From Caryophanon latum (GTDB taxonomy: Bacteria; Bacillota; Bacilli; Bacillales_A; Planococcaceae), in NCBI RefSeq assembly GCF_001700325.1, contig NZ_MATO01000022.1, forward strand, positions 26,654-90,653: a stretch of DNA of 64,000 nt, read 5' to 3'. Shown piece by piece: positions 18,021 to 30,294 of this stretch (positions are counted from its first letter, which is position 1; each line of letters opens with the position of its first letter). The notes beneath the pieces were generated by a model that had not been told where the DNA came from, made no database searches, and saw only the letters and a list, made by a program, of their open reading frames with translations. A program made the translations under genes and the position numbers.

Positions 18021-21000
18021 TTGATCGACGTTAATGAATTTGAATATATGAAAATTGGTTTAGCTTCACCAGATAAGATTCGCTCATGGTCTTACGGCGA
18101 AGTAAAGAAACCTGAAACAATCAACTACCGTACTTTAAAGCCAGAGAAAGACGGTCTTTTCTGTGAGAAAATCTTTGGACCTCAAAAGGATTGGGAGTGT
18201 CACTGTGGTAAATACAAACGCGTTCGTTATAAAGGCGTAGTTTGTGACCGATGTGGCGTAGAAGTAACTCGTGCAAAAGTTCGTCGTGAGCGCATGGGTC
18301 ACATCGAATTAGCAGCACCAGTATCACATATTTGGTACTTCAAAGGAATTCCATCACGTATGGGCTTAATCCTTGATATGTCTCCACGCGCATTAGAAGA
18401 AGTAATTTACTTTGCTTCTTACGTTGTGATTGAGCCAGGGGCAACAAACTTAGAGAAAAAACAGCTTCTTTCTGAAAAGGAATATCGCTTATACCGTGAG
18501 AAATTCGGTAAAGACTTCCATGCAGCAATGGGCGCTGAAGCGATTAAACAGCTTTTAGTAAACATTGATTTAGAAGATGAAACGGTAACGTTAAAAGAAG
18601 AGTTAAAAACTGCACAAGGTCAACGTCGTACTCGTGCGATTAAACGTCTTGAAGTAGTAGAATCATTCCGTAACTCTGGTAACAAACCAGAATGGATGGT
18701 TTTAGACGTACTTCCAGTAATTCCACCAGAGCTTCGTCCAATGGTGCAATTAGATGGTGGTCGTTTTGCAACATCTGACTTAAACGATTTATACCGCCGT
18801 GTTATTAACCGTAACAACCGTTTAAAACGTTTATTGGACCTTGGTGCGCCAAACATTATCGTACAAAACGAAAAACGTATGTTACAAGAAGCAGTAGATG
18901 CTTTAATCGACAACGGTCGTCGCGGTCGTCCTGTTACTGGTCCTGGTAACCGTCCGTTAAAATCGCTTTCACATATGTTAAAAGGGAAACAAGGTCGTTT
19001 CCGTCAAAACTTACTTGGTAAACGTGTAGACTACTCTGGTCGTTCGGTTATCGTAGTAGGTCCAAACTTAAAAATGTACCAATGTGGTCTTCCAAAAGAG
19101 ATGGCAATCGAGCTATTCAAGCCTTTCGTAATGAAAGAATTAGTAGAGCGTGGCCTAGCACATAACATTAAGTCTGCGAAACGTAAAATCGAGCGCATGC
19201 ACAATGAAGTGTGGGACGTTTTAGAAGACGTTATTCGTGAGCATCCGGTATTACTTAACCGTGCACCGACGCTTCACCGACTTGGTATTCAAGCGTTCGA
19301 GCCTACATTAGTAGAAGGCCGTGCAATCCGTTTACACCCATTAGTATGTACAGCTTACAACGCTGACTTCGATGGTGACCAAATGGCTGTTCACGTACCT
19401 TTATCGGCAGAAGCGCAAGCAGAAGCACGTCTACTTATGTTAGCTGCTCAAAATATCTTAAACCCGAAAGACGGTAAACCAGTAGTAACACCATCTCAAG
19501 ATATGGTACTAGGTAACTATTACTTAACACTTGAGCGTGCAGGCGCGCGTGGTGAAGGTTCGATCTTCTACGGTCCAGATGAAGTGTTAGTTGCTTACCA
19601 AAACGGTACAGTACACTTACACACACGTATTGCTGTAAAAGCAAGCTCAGTAAACAACCAAACGTTTACGGAAGAACAAAACGAGAAGTTCTTATTAACA
19701 ACTGTTGGTAAAGTAATCTTCAATGAAATTCTTCCAGAGTCGTTCCCATATATTAACGAGCCTACAGATTCGAACTTAGAAACTGTAACTCCTGAAAAAT
19801 ACTTTGCAACATTAACAGTGGATGCAGAATTATTAGCACAAATTGAAGCTTCAGAAGGTTATGCTGAGTTATCTCAAGCAGAGCAAATTGAAGCGCAACG
19901 TCAAGCGGTACTTGCGAAATACTTTGCAAACACACCAGTTGTTGCACCATTCCGTAAAAAATTCTTAGGTAACGTAATCGCAGAAGTGTTCAAACGCTTC
20001 CACATTACTGAAACTTCTAAAATGCTTGACCGCATGAAAAACTTAGGCTTCAAGTATTCTACACGTGCAGGTATTACTGTAGGTGTAGCTGACATCGAAG
20101 TATTACCGGACAAAGGTGAAATTTTAGCTGAAGCACAAACGCAAGTGGATAAAGTTATGAAGCAATTCCGTCGTGGTTTAATTACAGAGGAAGAGCGTTA
20201 TGACCGCGTTATCGCTAGCTGGTCTAAAGCGAAAGATATTATCCAAGGTAAGTTAATGGACTCGTTACAAAAAACGAACCCAATCTTCATGATGTCTGAC
20301 TCAGGTGCCCGTGGTAACGCATCGAACTTTACACAGCTTGCGGGTATGCGTGGTCTGATGGCCAACCCGGCTGGTCGTATCATCGAGTTACCAATTAAAT
20401 CTTCATTCCGTGAAGGTTTAACGGTATTAGAGTACTTTATCTCGACTCACGGTGCACGTAAAGGTCTTGCCGATACAGCACTTAAAACTGCCGATTCAGG
20501 TTACTTAACTCGTCGTTTAGTAGACGTTGCACAAGATGTAATTGTCCGCGAAGATGACTGTGGTACTGATCGTGGTTTAACAATTGGACCGTTAATGGAA
20601 GGCACGGAAGTAATCGAAACATTAGAAGAGCGTTTAATCGGTCGTCATGCGAAGAAGACAATCCGTCGTCCAAATTCAGAGGAAGTAATCGTTGAGAGTG
20701 ATGCTTTAATTACGCAAGATAAGGCGCGTGAAGTAGCGCAATTATTTGCAGAATTAGAAGCTAAGAACGAAGGCGAACTTACAATCTCTGAAAAATTATT
20801 CTTAAAAGGTATTTCAATCCGCTCAGCATTTACGTGTGATACGAAACACGGCGTATGTAAAAAATGTTATGGTGTTAACCTTGCAACAGGCGAAAATGTT
20901 GAGGTTGGCGAGGCAGTAGGTATTATTGCAGCACAATCAATCGGTGAGCCAGGTACACAGTTAACGATGCGTACATTCCATACAGGTGGGGTAGCAGGTA

Positions 21001-21776
21001 ACGATATTACACAAGGTCTTCCTCGTATCCAAGAGATTTTTGAAGCGCGTAATCCAAAAGGTCAGGCGTTAATTACAGAAATAGCGGGTAAAGTAATTCA
21101 AATCGACGAAATCCGTGAAGGCTTAAAAGAAATCACGATTCAAGGCGATGTGGAAACACGTAAATACACGTCTCCTTATAACGCACGTTTAAAAGTAATT
21201 GAAGGCGATTATGTAGTACGTGGTCAAAACTTAACAGAAGGTTCAATCGATCCAAAACAATTACTAAAAGTAAAAGGTACTTTAGCTGTTCAAGAGTACT
21301 TATTAAAAGAAGTACAAAAAGTATACCGTATGCAAGGGGTAGAAATTGGCGACAAGCACGTTGAAGTAATGGTTCGTCAAATGCTTCGTAAAGTACGTAT
21401 TATTGAAGCTGGTGACACTGAATTATTACCAGATTCATTATTAGACGTACACCAATTCAAAGAAGCAAATGCCGGTGTATTAAAAGAGCGCACAGCAGTT
21501 GCATCATCTCGTCCAGCAACAGCACGCCCAGTAATTCTAGGTATTACAAAAGCTTCTCTTGAAACAGAATCATTCTTATCAGCTGCATCATTCCAAGAAA
21601 CAACTCGAGTGTTAACGGATGCTGCAATTAAAGGTAAGCGTGATGAGTTACTTGGTCTGAAAGAAAACGTAATTATTGGTAAGCTCGTTCCTGCAGGTAC
21701 TGGTATGCAACGTTATCGTCAAATTCGCATGGAAGATGACGATATCAATCTTGAAGAAGTAACTTCAGCAGAATAA
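18021..21776 (+). CDS. rpoC: DNA-directed RNA polymerase subunit beta'
   Basis: 1251 residues. It includes the zinc site CHCGKYKR...CDRCGVEVT near residues 60-81, the catalytic loop [16 protein letters not shown], the bridge helix ([25 protein letters not shown]) and trigger loop ([40 protein letters not shown]). It starts at TTG 18021 behind GGGAGG. It is some 50 residues longer than B. subtilis RpoC; a Glu/Ala/Gln-rich stretch around residues 595-635 appears to account for much of that. Confidence 0.98.
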   Translation: MIDVNEFEYMKIGLASPDKIRSWSYGEVKKPETINYRTLKPEKDGLFCEKIFGPQKDWECHCGKYKRVRYKGVVCDRCGVEVTRAKVRRERMGHIELAAPVSHIWYFKGIPSRMGLILDMSPRALEEVIYFASYVVIEPGATNLEKKQLLSEKEYRLYREKFGKDFHAAMGAEAIKQLLVNIDLEDETVTLKEELKTAQGQRRTRAIKRLEVVESFRNSGNKPEWMVLDVLPVIPPELRPMVQLDGGRFATSDLNDLYRRVINRNNRLKRLLDLGAPNIIVQNEKRMLQEAVDALIDNGRRGRPVTGPGNRPLKSLSHMLKGKQGRFRQNLLGKRVDYSGRSVIVVGPNLKMYQCGLPKEMAIELFKPFVMKELVERGLAHNIKSAKRKIERMHNEVWDVLEDVIREHPVLLNRAPTLHRLGIQAFEPTLVEGRAIRLHPLVCTAYNADFDGDQMAVHVPLSAEAQAEARLLMLAAQNILNPKDGKPVVTPSQDMVLGNYYLTLERAGARGEGSIFYGPDEVLVAYQNGTVHLHTRIAVKASSVNNQTFTEEQNEKFLLTTVGKVIFNEILPESFPYINEPTDSNLETVTPEKYFATLTVDAELLAQIEASEGYAELSQAEQIEAQRQAVLAKYFANTPVVAPFRKKFLGNVIAEVFKRFHITETSKMLDRMKNLGFKYSTRAGITVGVADIEVLPDKGEILAEAQTQVDKVMKQFRRGLITEEERYDRVIASWSKAKDIIQGKLMDSLQKTNPIFMMSDSGARGNASNFTQLAGMRGLMANPAGRIIELPIKSSFREGLTVLEYFISTHGARKGLADTALKTADSGYLTRRLVDVAQDVIVREDDCGTDRGLTIGPLMEGTEVIETLEERLIGRHAKKTIRRPNSEEVIVESDALITQDKAREVAQLFAELEAKNEGELTISEKLFLKGISIRSAFTCDTKHGVCKKCYGVNLATGENVEVGEAVGIIAAQSIGEPGTQLTMRTFHTGGVAGNDITQGLPRIQEIFEARNPKGQALITEIAGKVIQIDEIREGLKEITIQGDVETRKYTSPYNARLKVIEGDYVVRGQNLTEGSIDPKQLLKVKGTLAVQEYLLKEVQKVYRMQGVEIGDKHVEVMVRQMLRKVRIIEAGDTELLPDSLLDVHQFKEANAGVLKERTAVASSRPATARPVILGITKASLETESFLSAASFQETTRVLTDAAIKGKRDELLGLKENVIIGKLVPAGTGMQRYRQIRMEDDDINLEEVTSAE

Positions 21777-21839
21777 TTTTCTAGTATTGTAGCTATACAT
21801 TTCATTTGAAATATTGAATGTAAATTGCTCGTAACGAGA

Positions 21840-21950
21840 GATAGTTCGAGGTAGAATAGCTCGTGTTTCAAGACCTCGCAATTGCTTGCGATGAGGATGC
21901 TTGAGCTAAGTCTACGGAAAGTCCACCTCGACGTGCAAAGTGAAAATAGA
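21840..21950. repeat. Degenerate palindromic repeat, copy C
   Basis: Pieces such as GCTTGAG, ACGGAAAG and CACCTCGACGTGCAAAG resemble the GCGGAAAGC...CCTCGACGCGGAAAG end of the copy before cysS. The rest of the 311-nt rpoC-rplGB gap holds a terminator and a promoter. Confidence 0.4.
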
Positions 21951-21961
21951 AGCTGAAAAAC

Positions 21962-22006
21962 AAAAAAATCCGAGGAGAAATACAATTCTTCTCGGAAATT
22001 TTTGTG
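21962..22006 (+). terminator. Terminator after rpoC
   Basis: TCCGAGGAGAA pairs with TTCTTCTCGGA around a short loop, flanked by A and T runs, so it could act in both directions. Confidence 0.75.
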
Positions 22007-22013
22007 ATATGTG

Positions 22014-22042
22014 TTGACAGTAAAAAATATGAATGATAATAT
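22014..22042 (+). promoter_or_regulatory. Promoter for the rplGB-rpsL-rpsG-fusA operon
   Basis: TTGACA and TAATAT at 17-bp spacing, just after the rpoC terminator. It separates the str operon from rpoBC. Confidence 0.8.
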
Positions 22043-22087
22043 ATTTAAGGTTGATAGTTAACTGTCTGAACTTCGGAGGATATGCAA

Positions 22088-22336
22088 ATGTCTTATGAAA
22101 AAGTAAAGGCTAGTCAAACAATCATTGGTACAAAGCAGGCAGTGAAAGCAATGCATGCTGGTCTTGTTAGTGAACTCATTGTTGCGCTTGATGCAGACAA
22201 TTGGGTAACCGATCCGGCCATTCTTCTCGCGAAAGAAATCGGAATACCGATTGTCACAGTTGAGTCGAAGAGGGAACTAGGGAAGGCTTTCGGCATAAAT
22301 GTTGGAGCTGCAATAGTTGCTATTACTGTAAGTTAG
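22088..22336 (+). CDS. rplGB: L7Ae-family K-turn-binding protein (YbxF/RplGB)
   Basis: 82 residues of the L7Ae/L30e fold: MSYEKVKASQTIIGTKQAVKAM, then ALDADNWVTDPAILLAKEIGIPIVTV. B. subtilis YbxF binds kink-turn RNA and associates with ribosomes. The ATG at 22088 is preferred to the in-frame ATG at 22082 because GGAGG then has proper spacing. Gene order rpoC-rplGB-rpsL is conserved. Confidence 0.92.
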   Translation: MSYEKVKASQTIIGTKQAVKAMHAGLVSELIVALDADNWVTDPAILLAKEIGIPIVTVESKRELGKAFGINVGAAIVAITVS

Positions 22337-22436
22337 TTTTTGTATTCATAAGGATACAAAGACTTTGTTTTTACCCAAAAAATGAACCACCTGGATGTGT
22401 GGTATTACAAGGAATAAATGAAGGGAGGAAAAATCG

Positions 22437-22856
22437 ATGCCTACAATTAACCAATTGGTACGTAAGCCTCGTCAATCTAAAATCACGAAATCAAAATCTC
22501 CAGCGCTAAACAAAGGTTATAACTCTTTCAAAAAGTCTTTAACTAATGTTAAGTCTCCACAAAAACGCGGAGTTTGTACTCGTGTAGGTACAATGACACC
22601 ACGTAAACCGAACTCGGCTTTACGTAAATATGCTCGTGTTCGTTTAACTAACCAATTAGAAGTAACAGCTTATATCCCAGGTGAAGGTCACAACTTACAA
22701 GAGCACAGTGTTGTTCTTATCCGTGGCGGTCGCGTAAAAGACTTAGCTGGAGTTCGTTACCACATCGTACGCGGTGCTTTAGATACTGCTGGTGTAAACG
22801 GTCGTATGCAATCTCGTTCTAAATACGGAACGAAGCGTCCAAAAGAGAAAAAATAA
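22437..22856 (+). CDS. rpsL: 30S ribosomal protein S12, Arg at streptomycin-resistance position 56
   Basis: 139 residues with the decoding-centre loops [13 protein letters not shown] and [11 protein letters not shown]. Codon 56 (22602-22604) is CGT, giving TPRKPN where the usual sequence is TPKKPN. This is the residue called K56 in B. subtilis and K43 (K42 without Met) in E. coli, whose change to Arg is a classical streptomycin-resistance substitution. The other conserved residues of the two loops look normal. Confidence 0.98.
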   Translation: MPTINQLVRKPRQSKITKSKSPALNKGYNSFKKSLTNVKSPQKRGVCTRVGTMTPRKPNSALRKYARVRLTNQLEVTAYIPGEGHNLQEHSVVLIRGGRVKDLAGVRYHIVRGALDTAGVNGRMQSRSKYGTKRPKEKK

Positions 22857-22898
22857 TAACGTCTAATAGATGATCAATATTTGAAAGGAGGAAAACAC

Positions 22899-23369
22899 AT
22901 GCCTCGTAAAGGTCCTGTTTCCAAACGTGACGTGTTACCAGATCCACTTTATAACTCAAAGCTAGTAACTCGTTTAATCAACAAATTAATGGTAGATGGT
23001 AAAAGAGGTACTTCTCAAAAGATTTTATACGGTGCATTTGAATTAGTTCAAGAGCGCACTGGTAACAATCCAATCGAAGTATTCGAAGCTGCATTAAACA
23101 ACGTAATGCCTGTTCTTGAAGTTCGTGCTCGCCGTGTTGGTGGTTCTAACTATCAAGTACCAGTTGAGGTTCGCCCAGAGCGTCGTACAACTTTAGGTTT
23201 ACGCTACTTAGTAAACTACTCTCGCTTACGTGGTGAGAAAACGATGATGGAGCGTTTAGCTAACGAAATCATCGATGCTTCTAACAACACAGGTGCTTCA
23301 GTTAAGAAACGTGAAGATATGCACAAAATGGCAGAAGCAAACAAAGCATTCGCACACTACCGCTGGTAA
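22899..23369 (+). CDS. rpsG: 30S ribosomal protein S7
   Basis: 156 residues starting [18 protein letters not shown], with [15 protein letters not shown] and the C-terminal [22 protein letters not shown]7 nucleates the 30S head. ATG 22899 is preceded by AAAGGAGGAAA; the upstream ATG in frame overlaps that site. Confidence 0.98.
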   Translation: MPRKGPVSKRDVLPDPLYNSKLVTRLINKLMVDGKRGTSQKILYGAFELVQERTGNNPIEVFEAALNNVMPVLEVRARRVGGSNYQVPVEVRPERRTTLGLRYLVNYSRLRGEKTMMERLANEIIDASNNTGASVKKREDMHKMAEANKAFAHYRW

Positions 23370-23456
23370 TTCGACCTTCGTATTGGCTGCTTAAGCTAGC
23401 CAATACTTGGTCTTATATAAAGCAGTATATACCCAATATGGAAGGAGAAATTTCCT

Positions 23457-25538
23457 ATGAAACGCGAATTCTCTCTAGAGAATACACGTAATATTGGGAT
23501 CATGGCTCACATTGATGCTGGTAAAACAACAACAACTGAGCGTATCCTTTATTACACTGGTAAGATTCACAAGATCGGTGAAACTCATGATGGCGGTTCT
23601 CAAATGGACTGGATGGAGCAAGAGCAAGAGCGTGGTATCACAATCACTTCTGCTGCAACAACAGCTCAATGGAATGGTAACCGAATTAACATCATCGATA
23701 CTCCTGGACACGTAGACTTCACTGTAGAAGTAGAGCGTTCTTTACGTGTACTTGACGGTGCAGTGACAGTACTTGATGCTCAATCTGGTGTTGAACCTCA
23801 AACTGAAACAGTATGGCGTCAAGCTACAACTTATGGAGTTCCACGTATCGTATTCATCAACAAGATGGATAAAATGGGTGCAGACTTCTTATATTCTGTA
23901 GGTACTTTACATGACCGTTTACAAGCAAACGCTCACCCAATTCAGTTACCAATCGGTGCTGAAGACGAGTTCTCAGGTATTATTGACTTAATCAAAATGG
24001 ACGTAACTTACTACGACAACGAAGAAGGTACGGCTTTACGTGAAGGTCAACCAATTCCAGAATCTCACCAAGAATTAGCTGATGAGTACCGTGAGAAATT
24101 AATCGATGCTGTTGCAAGTGTTGATGAAGATCTTATGGAGAAATACTTAGAAGGCGAAGAAATCTCTAATGAAGAGCTTAAAGCGGCTATCCGTAAAGCT
24201 ACTATCGCTGTAGAATTCTACCCAGTATTATGTGGTACAGCATTCAAACACAAAGGTGTTCGTAAAATGTTAGACGCTGCAGTTGATTACTTACCATCTC
24301 CAGTTGACGTTCCTGCTATTAAAGGTACTGACATTGACGGTGAAGAAGAAATCATCCGTGAGTCTTCTGATGAAGCGCCATTCTCAGCATTAGCATTCAA
24401 AGTAATGACTGACCCATTCGTAGGTAAGTTAACATTCTTCCGTGTATATTCAGGTACACTTGAATCTGGTTCTTACGTACAAAACTCTTCTAAAGGTAAA
24501 CGTGAGCGCGTAGGTCGTATCCTACAAATGCACGCTAACTCTCGTGAAGAGATTTCAAAAGTATTCGCAGGAGATATCGCTGCTGCTGTAGGTCTTAAAG
24601 ATACTACAACTGGTGACACTTTATGTGACGAGAAAAACTTAGTTATTCTCGAATCTATGGAGTTCCCAGAGCCAGTAATTTCTTTATCTGTTGAACCAAA
24701 ATCTAAAGCTGACCAAGATAAAATGGGTCAAGCTTTACAAAAATTACAAGAAGAAGATCCAACTTTCCGTGCTCACACTGACACAGAAACTGGACAAACG
24801 ATCATCTCAGGTATGGGTGAGTTACACTTAGACATTCTAGTTGACCGTATGCGCCGTGAATTTAAAGTTGAAGCTAACGTTGGTGCTCCAATGGTATCTT
24901 ACCGTGAGACATTCCGTGGCGAAGCTAAAGTTCAAGGTAAATTCACTCGTCAATCTGGTGGTCGCGGTCAATACGGTGACGTAACGATCGAGTTCTCTCC
25001 AAACGAAGAAGGTAAAGGCTTTGAATTCGAAAACGCCATCGTTGGTGGTGTAGTACCTCGTGAATACATTCCGGCTGTTGAAGCTGGTTTACGTGATTCT
25101 TTAGATCGCGGTGTAGTTGCTGGTTACCCATTAATCGACATTAAGGCGAAATTAGTATTCGGTTCTTACCATGACGTTGACTCGAATGAGATGGCGTTCA
25201 AAATTGCTGCATCTATGGCACTTAAAGAAGCTGCTAAAAAATGTAACCCAGTAATTTTAGAACCAATGATGAAAGTAGAAGTTGTAATTCCAGAAGAGTA
25301 CCTTGGTGATATCATGGGTAACATTACTGCTCGTCGCGGACGCGTTGAAGGTATGGAAGCTCGCGGTAACTCTCAAGTAGTACGTGCTATGGTTCCACTA
25401 TCTGAAATGTTCGGATATGCAACAACTTTACGTTCTGCAACACAAGGTCGCGGTGTATTCTCAATGACATTTGATCACTATGAAGAAGTACCAAAATCAA
25501 TTGCAGAAGAAATCATCAAAAAAAATCAAGGTGAATAA
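23457..25538 (+). CDS. fusA: Elongation factor G
   Basis: A 693-residue translocase GTPase. G1 is [13 protein letters not shown] near residues 17-29, G2/G3 are RGITITSAA and DTPGHVDF, and G4 is NKMDKMGAD. All five domains appear complete. It is co-transcribed with rpsL-rpsG; tuf also has its own promoter downstream. Confidence 0.98.
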   Translation: MKREFSLENTRNIGIMAHIDAGKTTTTERILYYTGKIHKIGETHDGGSQMDWMEQEQERGITITSAATTAQWNGNRINIIDTPGHVDFTVEVERSLRVLDGAVTVLDAQSGVEPQTETVWRQATTYGVPRIVFINKMDKMGADFLYSVGTLHDRLQANAHPIQLPIGAEDEFSGIIDLIKMDVTYYDNEEGTALREGQPIPESHQELADEYREKLIDAVASVDEDLMEKYLEGEEISNEELKAAIRKATIAVEFYPVLCGTAFKHKGVRKMLDAAVDYLPSPVDVPAIKGTDIDGEEEIIRESSDEAPFSALAFKVMTDPFVGKLTFFRVYSGTLESGSYVQNSSKGKRERVGRILQMHANSREEISKVFAGDIAAAVGLKDTTTGDTLCDEKNLVILESMEFPEPVISLSVEPKSKADQDKMGQALQKLQEEDPTFRAHTDTETGQTIISGMGELHLDILVDRMRREFKVEANVGAPMVSYRETFRGEAKVQGKFTRQSGGRGQYGDVTIEFSPNEEGKGFEFENAIVGGVVPREYIPAVEAGLRDSLDRGVVAGYPLIDIKAKLVFGSYHDVDSNEMAFKIAASMALKEAAKKCNPVILEPMMKVEVVIPEEYLGDIMGNITARRGRVEGMEARGNSQVVRAMVPLSEMFGYATTLRSATQGRGVFSMTFDHYEEVPKSIAEEIIKKNQGE

Positions 25539-25567
25539 TTGAAATTTCTCCTTGTATAAAGTATAAC
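25539..25567 (+). promoter_or_regulatory. Promoter for tuf
   Basis: TTGAAA and TATAAC at 17-bp spacing begin right after the fusA stop, leaving a 99-nt leader. Extra transcription of tuf from its own promoter is common. Confidence 0.6.
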
Positions 25568-25666
25568 TAATTTATAAGCTATGATTGATTCGCTTTTACT
25601 GTATTCAGTAGGAAGTCATCAATTGTAACATAAAAAACTAACATAGAATTTAGGAGGCTTTCTCTA

Positions 25667-26854
25667 ATGGCTAAAGAAAAATTTGACCGTTCGAAAACCC
25701 ACGCTAACGTTGGTACAATCGGACACGTTGACCATGGTAAAACAACTTTAACAGCAGCAATCGCTACTGTATTATCAAAAGCAATGGGCGGAGAAGCTAA
25801 ATCTTACGCTGACATTGACAACGCTCCAGAAGAAAAAGAGCGTGGTATCACAATCAATACTTCTCACGTTGAATATGAAACTGCAACTCGTCACTACGCA
25901 CACGTTGACTGCCCAGGACATGCTGACTATGTTAAAAACATGATCACTGGTGCTGCACAAATGGACGGCGGTATCTTAGTAGTATCTGCTGCTGACGGCC
26001 CAATGCCACAAACTCGTGAGCACATCTTACTTTCTAAACAAGTAGGTGTTCCTTACTTAGTAGTATTCATGAACAAATGTGATATGGTTGACGACGAAGA
26101 ATTATTAGAGTTAGTAGAAATGGAAATCCGTGACTTACTATCTGAATATGACTTCCCAGGTGATGATCTTCCAGTAATCAAAGGTTCAGCTCTTAAAGCT
26201 TTAGAAGGCGAGCCTGAGTGGGAAGCTAAAATCATGGAATTAATGGACGCTGTAGATTCTTACATCCCAACTCCAGAACGTCAAACTGACAAACCATTCA
26301 TGATGCCAGTAGAGGACGTATTCTCTATCACTGGTCGTGGTACAGTAGCAACTGGCCGTGTTGAACGTGGTCAAGTTAAAGTTGGTGACGTTGTAGAAGT
26401 TATCGGTATCGAAGAAGAAGCTAAAACTACAACTGTAACTGGTGTAGAAATGTTCCGTAAATTATTAGATTACGCTGAAGCTGGCGACAACATCGGTGCT
26501 TTATTACGTGGTATCGCTCGTGAAGATATTCAACGTGGTCAAGTATTAGCTAAACCAGGTTCAATTACTCCACACACTAACTTCAAAGCTGAAGTTTATG
26601 TATTATCAAAAGAAGAGGGTGGCCGTCATACTCCATTCTTCTCTAACTACCGTCCACAGTTCTACTTCCGTACGACTGACGTAACTGGTATCTGTATGTT
26701 ACCAGAAGGCGTAGAAATGGTAATGCCTGGCGACAACATCGAAATGACTGTTGAATTAATCGCTCCAATCGCTTTAGAAGAAGGTACTAAATTCTCTATC
26801 CGCGAAGGTGGCCGTACTGTAGGCGCTGGCGTAGTAGCATCTATCCAAAAATAA
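25667..26854 (+). CDS. tuf: Elongation factor Tu
   Basis: 395 residues. GTPase motifs [18 protein letters not shown] and [11 protein letters not shown] are present, as are beta-barrel domains 2 and 3 ending [10 protein letters not shown]. It brings aminoacyl-tRNA to the ribosome. It is the last gene of the str operon here; in B. subtilis the S10 operon follows closely, but in this genome an 8-kb accessory block intervenes. Confidence 0.99.
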   Translation: MAKEKFDRSKTHANVGTIGHVDHGKTTLTAAIATVLSKAMGGEAKSYADIDNAPEEKERGITINTSHVEYETATRHYAHVDCPGHADYVKNMITGAAQMDGGILVVSAADGPMPQTREHILLSKQVGVPYLVVFMNKCDMVDDEELLELVEMEIRDLLSEYDFPGDDLPVIKGSALKALEGEPEWEAKIMELMDAVDSYIPTPERQTDKPFMMPVEDVFSITGRGTVATGRVERGQVKVGDVVEVIGIEEEAKTTTVTGVEMFRKLLDYAEAGDNIGALLRGIAREDIQRGQVLAKPGSITPHTNFKAEVYVLSKEEGGRHTPFFSNYRPQFYFRTTDVTGICMLPEGVEMVMPGDNIEMTVELIAPIALEEGTKFSIREGGRTVGAGVVASIQK

Positions 26855-26884
26855 TTTTTAGTACATTCGTGTAACTAAATATTG

Positions 26885-26922
26885 AACCCGATCTGTAAGG
26901 AAACTTACAGATCGGGTTTTTT
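26885..26922 (+). terminator. Strong terminator after tuf
   Basis: AACCCGATCTGTAAG and CTTACAGATCGGGTT form a perfect 15-bp stem with a GAAA tetraloop and T run. Confidence 0.95.
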
Positions 26923-27161
26923 GTTGTGTAAATTTGTACTCGTCATCTCTGGTGTAATAGGAGAAAGTGTAGTTCAACGTGAATATGCTATTTCACATTG
27001 TGGCGTAATATTTCACTATATAGCTTTTTTGCATAATGACTATGCAAAATATGTATTTTATTTATGACCCATTATTTTATTATAATAATACATAACAAAG
27101 GAAACAGATTTGTATGGGGATGCAAAATGTTCTTTTTATAAATAAAGGGGTTGTTTTATAG
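26923..27161. other. tuf-glcB intergenic region
   Basis: AT-rich leader of malate synthase. A TATAAT near 27080 may be its -10. Repeated TATTTCAC and a hairpin of TTTGCATA with TATGCAAA near 27030-27050 could be regulator sites. No coding sequence is supported. Confidence 0.35.
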
Positions 27162-29336
27162 ATGTCGAATTATGTACAACAAGGAAAATTACAAGTAGAT
27201 GAGCAATTAGCGAATTTCATTAACGGAGAAGTTTTACCAAATAGCGGTGTTGAACAAGAAGCATTTTGGGATGGTTTCTCGGCAATCGTGCAAGATTTAG
27301 CGCCGAAAAATAAAGCGTTACTTGCTAAACGTGATGAACTACAAGAAAAAATTAATGCATGGCATAAAGAAAATAAAGGGACGACAGATTTTGATGCGTA
27401 CAAGTCATTTTTACAAAGTATCGGTTACTTAGAGCCAGAAGTTGAACCATTTAACGTAACGACTGCAAATGTAGATGATGAAATCGCAGTGCAGGCAGGA
27501 CCTCAGCTTGTAGTACCGGTAAGCAATGCGCGCTATGCATTAAATGCAGCGAATGCTCGTTGGGGAAGCTTATATGATGCTTTATATGGAACAGATGCAA
27601 TTAGCGATGAAGGTGGCGCGGCTGCTGGAAAAGGCTACAACGTAATTCGTGGTGAAAAAGTAATTGCTCGTGCAAAAGCATTCTTAAATACAGCAATTCC
27701 ATTAGTAAATGCGAAACATGAAGACGTTAAGTTATATGCAATTGAAGATGGCAAGTTAAAAGCGATGACTGCACAAGGCGAAACGACGTTAGTAGATGCA
27801 GATAAGCTAGTTGGTTACCAAGGTGATGCAGCTGCACCATCAGCAATCGTATTCAAGAACAACGGTTTACATATTGAAGTGCAAATTGATCGTGCGCACC
27901 CAATTGGTGAAGACGATTCAGCAGGCGTAAAAGATGTGTACTTAGAGTCAGCGGTTACGACAATTATGGACTGTGAAGATTCAGTAGCAGCAGTTGACGC
28001 AGAAGATAAAGTGGAAGTGTACCGCAACTGGTTAGGCTTAATGAAAGGCGACTTAGAAATTTCATTTGCAAAAGGTGATAAAACAGTTCGTCGTACGTTA
28101 AACCCAGATCGTGTATACACGTCGCCAACTGGTGAAGAAGTAACGTTAAACGGCCGTTCATTAATGTTCGTGCGTAACGTAGGTCACTTAATGACAAACC
28201 CTGCTGTATTAGATGAGCAAGGAAATGAAGTGCCAGAGGGTATTTTAGATGGCGTTGTAACGAGCTTAATCGCAAAGCATGAGCTACTGAATAACGGTCA
28301 ATTCAAAAACTCTCGCAAAGGCTCAGTATATATTGTAAAACCGAAAATGCATGGCTCTGAGGAAGTAGCATTTGCGAACGAATTATTTAACCGTGTGGAA
28401 GATGTGCTTGGGCTAGAGCGCCATACGTTAAAAATCGGCGTAATGGATGAAGAGCGTCGTACGTCACTGAACTTAAAAGCATGTATTAATGCAGTGAAAG
28501 AGCGTATTGTATTCATCAACACAGGATTCTTAGACCGTACTGGTGATGAAATCCATACATCAATGGAAGCTGGCGCGATGATCCGAAAAGGTGAAATGAA
28601 AACATCGACTTGGTTACAAGCATATGAAAAATCAAACGTTGTTGTTGGCTTAGATGCAGGCTTACAAGGTCATGCACAAATTGGTAAAGGTATGTGGGCA
28701 ATGCCAGACTTAATGGCTGACATGTTAGAGCAAAAAATTGTACATCCGAAAGCTGGTGCGACGACTGCTTGGGTTCCGTCACCAACTGCGGCGACATTAC
28801 ACGCAACACATTACCATGAAGTAGACGTAAAAGAAGTACAAAAAGGTATTTCAACGTCTGATGATTTCCGCGATGCGATTTTAACGTTACCAGTAGCAGC
28901 GGATACGAGCTGGTCAGCTGAAGAAATTCAACAAGAGCTTGATAACAATGCACAAGGTATTTTAGGATACGTTGTACGTTGGGTAGAGCAAGGTGTTGGA
29001 TGTTCGAAAGTGCCAGATATTAATAACATTGGCTTAATGGAAGACCGTGCAACGTTACGTATTTCAAGCCAACACGTTGCGAACTGGTTACACCACGGTA
29101 TTTGTACAGAAGCGCAAGTGCAAGAAACGTTAGAGCGTATGGCGAAAGTTGTAGATGAGCAAAATGCAGGTGATGCAGAGTACATCGCAATGGCACCGAA
29201 CTACGAGGAGTCAGTAGCGTTCCAAGCAGCGCGTGAGCTAGTGTTCAAAGGATACGAGCAGCCAAGTGGTTACACAGAGCCGATTTTACACAAAAAGCGT
29301 CAAGAAGCGAAAGCGAAACAAAAAGTGAACGCATAA
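27162..29336 (+). CDS. glcB: Malate synthase G
   Basis: A 724-residue monomeric malate synthase that condenses glyoxylate and acetyl-CoA to malate. Conserved segments include the middle [64 protein letters not shown] and the active-site stretch [22 protein letters not shown]. The length is normal for the G isoform. No isocitrate lyase lies nearby, so glyoxylate may come from glycolate oxidation or a distant aceA. It ends at a terminator shared with a convergent LysR gene. Confidence 0.96.
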   Translation: MSNYVQQGKLQVDEQLANFINGEVLPNSGVEQEAFWDGFSAIVQDLAPKNKALLAKRDELQEKINAWHKENKGTTDFDAYKSFLQSIGYLEPEVEPFNVTTANVDDEIAVQAGPQLVVPVSNARYALNAANARWGSLYDALYGTDAISDEGGAAAGKGYNVIRGEKVIARAKAFLNTAIPLVNAKHEDVKLYAIEDGKLKAMTAQGETTLVDADKLVGYQGDAAAPSAIVFKNNGLHIEVQIDRAHPIGEDDSAGVKDVYLESAVTTIMDCEDSVAAVDAEDKVEVYRNWLGLMKGDLEISFAKGDKTVRRTLNPDRVYTSPTGEEVTLNGRSLMFVRNVGHLMTNPAVLDEQGNEVPEGILDGVVTSLIAKHELLNNGQFKNSRKGSVYIVKPKMHGSEEVAFANELFNRVEDVLGLERHTLKIGVMDEERRTSLNLKACINAVKERIVFINTGFLDRTGDEIHTSMEAGAMIRKGEMKTSTWLQAYEKSNVVVGLDAGLQGHAQIGKGMWAMPDLMADMLEQKIVHPKAGATTAWVPSPTAATLHATHYHEVDVKEVQKGISTSDDFRDAILTLPVAADTSWSAEEIQQELDNNAQGILGYVVRWVEQGVGCSKVPDINNIGLMEDRATLRISSQHVANWLHHGICTEAQVQETLERMAKVVDEQNAGDAEYIAMAPNYEESVAFQAARELVFKGYEQPSGYTEPILHKKRQEAKAKQKVNA

Positions 29337-29343
29337 TGAATGG

Positions 29344-29376
29344 GGGAGCTGTCCGAATTGGGCAGCTCCCTTTTTT
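29344..29376. terminator. Terminator between glcB and the LysR gene
   Basis: GGGAGCTGTCC and GGGCAGCTCCC pair around a short loop, followed by six T on the plus strand. It serves glcB and sits at the 3' end of the convergent regulator. Confidence 0.85.
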
Positions 29377-30262
29377 ATTGCATCGTGAACCGTTTCGATA
29401 GCTCGATAAATTCACGTACGGCAAACGGCAAGTATTTGTTTTTCTTCCATGTGATGCCGAGTTCCAGTCGAATCGGTTGCTGGTGGAAGGAGATGCGCTT
29501 AATGTCTTGGTACGGGATTTTCGCGGCGATTTTTGCAGGAAGTAGTGCGATGCCGACTTTAGCGTGGACGAGCTCGATAAATAAATCTTTTTGCGTCGTC
29601 TCACAGGCGATTGCTGGGAAGAAGCCATTTTTGGAGCACTCTTCAATAATGCGGTCGTATAGCACGAAGTCTTTGCGATACATAATGAACGTTTCATGCT
29701 GCAACTGTGCCATCGTAATGGACGATTCGTTGGCGAGCGGGTGACTTTCATGGACGATAAGCTGTAGCGGGTCCTTTAAAAATGGAATGACCGCTAAGTT
29801 TTCGTTCGTGGAGTGAATGCTGCAAACGAGCCCGATATCGAGTTCGCCTGCGTCAATGTCTTGGCGAATGCGTTTTGTGCCGACTTCATCGAGTGAAATT
29901 TCGATGTACGGGAACGCTTCTTTGTAGTATGTAATAAGCTTTGAAAAAAATTCTGCGCCGACAATAGGTGGAATGCCGATGCGAATGCGTCCTTTTTTTA
30001 GCTCCATTAAGTCAGTGAGTTCAGAGCGCATATTTTTAAACGATGCGAGTACTTGTAATGCATTGACGAGAACAGCTTGCCCAGCATCGGTTAGTTCTAG
30101 TTGTTTCGATGAGCGATAAAACAGTGGCACGCCGAGCTCTGCCTCGAAGTTTTGAATTGCTTTACTAATCGATGGCTGGGAGACGTGGAGAATAGCGGCG
30201 GCTTTTGTGAAGCTAAGCTGCTTGGCGACCTCGACAAAATATTCGAGCTGACGAAGATCCAT
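29375..30262 (-). CDS. LysR-family transcriptional regulator
   Basis: About 295 residues. The N-terminal winged helix-turn-helix is MDLRQLEYFVEVAKQLSFTKAAAILHVSQPSISKAIQNFEAELG, followed by a periplasmic-binding-like effector domain. The start at 30262 has GGAAGT at good spacing; a longer frame has no such site. It is convergent with glcB rather than divergent, so regulation of glcB is possible but not shown by the usual arrangement. The effector is unknown. Confidence 0.88.
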   Translation of the reverse strand: MDLRQLEYFVEVAKQLSFTKAAAILHVSQPSISKAIQNFEAELGVPLFYRSSKQLELTDAGQAVLVNALQVLASFKNMRSELTDLMELKKGRIRIGIPPIVGAEFFSKLITYYKEAFPYIEISLDEVGTKRIRQDIDAGELDIGLVCSIHSTNENLAVIPFLKDPLQLIVHESHPLANESSITMAQLQHETFIMYRKDFVLYDRIIEECSKNGFFPAIACETTQKDLFIELVHAKVGIALLPAKIAAKIPYQDIKRISFHQQPIRLELGITWKKNKYLPFAVREFIELSKRFTMQ

Positions 30263-30294
30263 ATGAGCACTTCCTTTGTCTATATGATTGTGAA

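Noticed and set aside
22085..22336. rplGB as a possible new toxin-antitoxin-like small protein
   Set aside because: It matches the L7Ae-type YbxF in sequence and in gene order.
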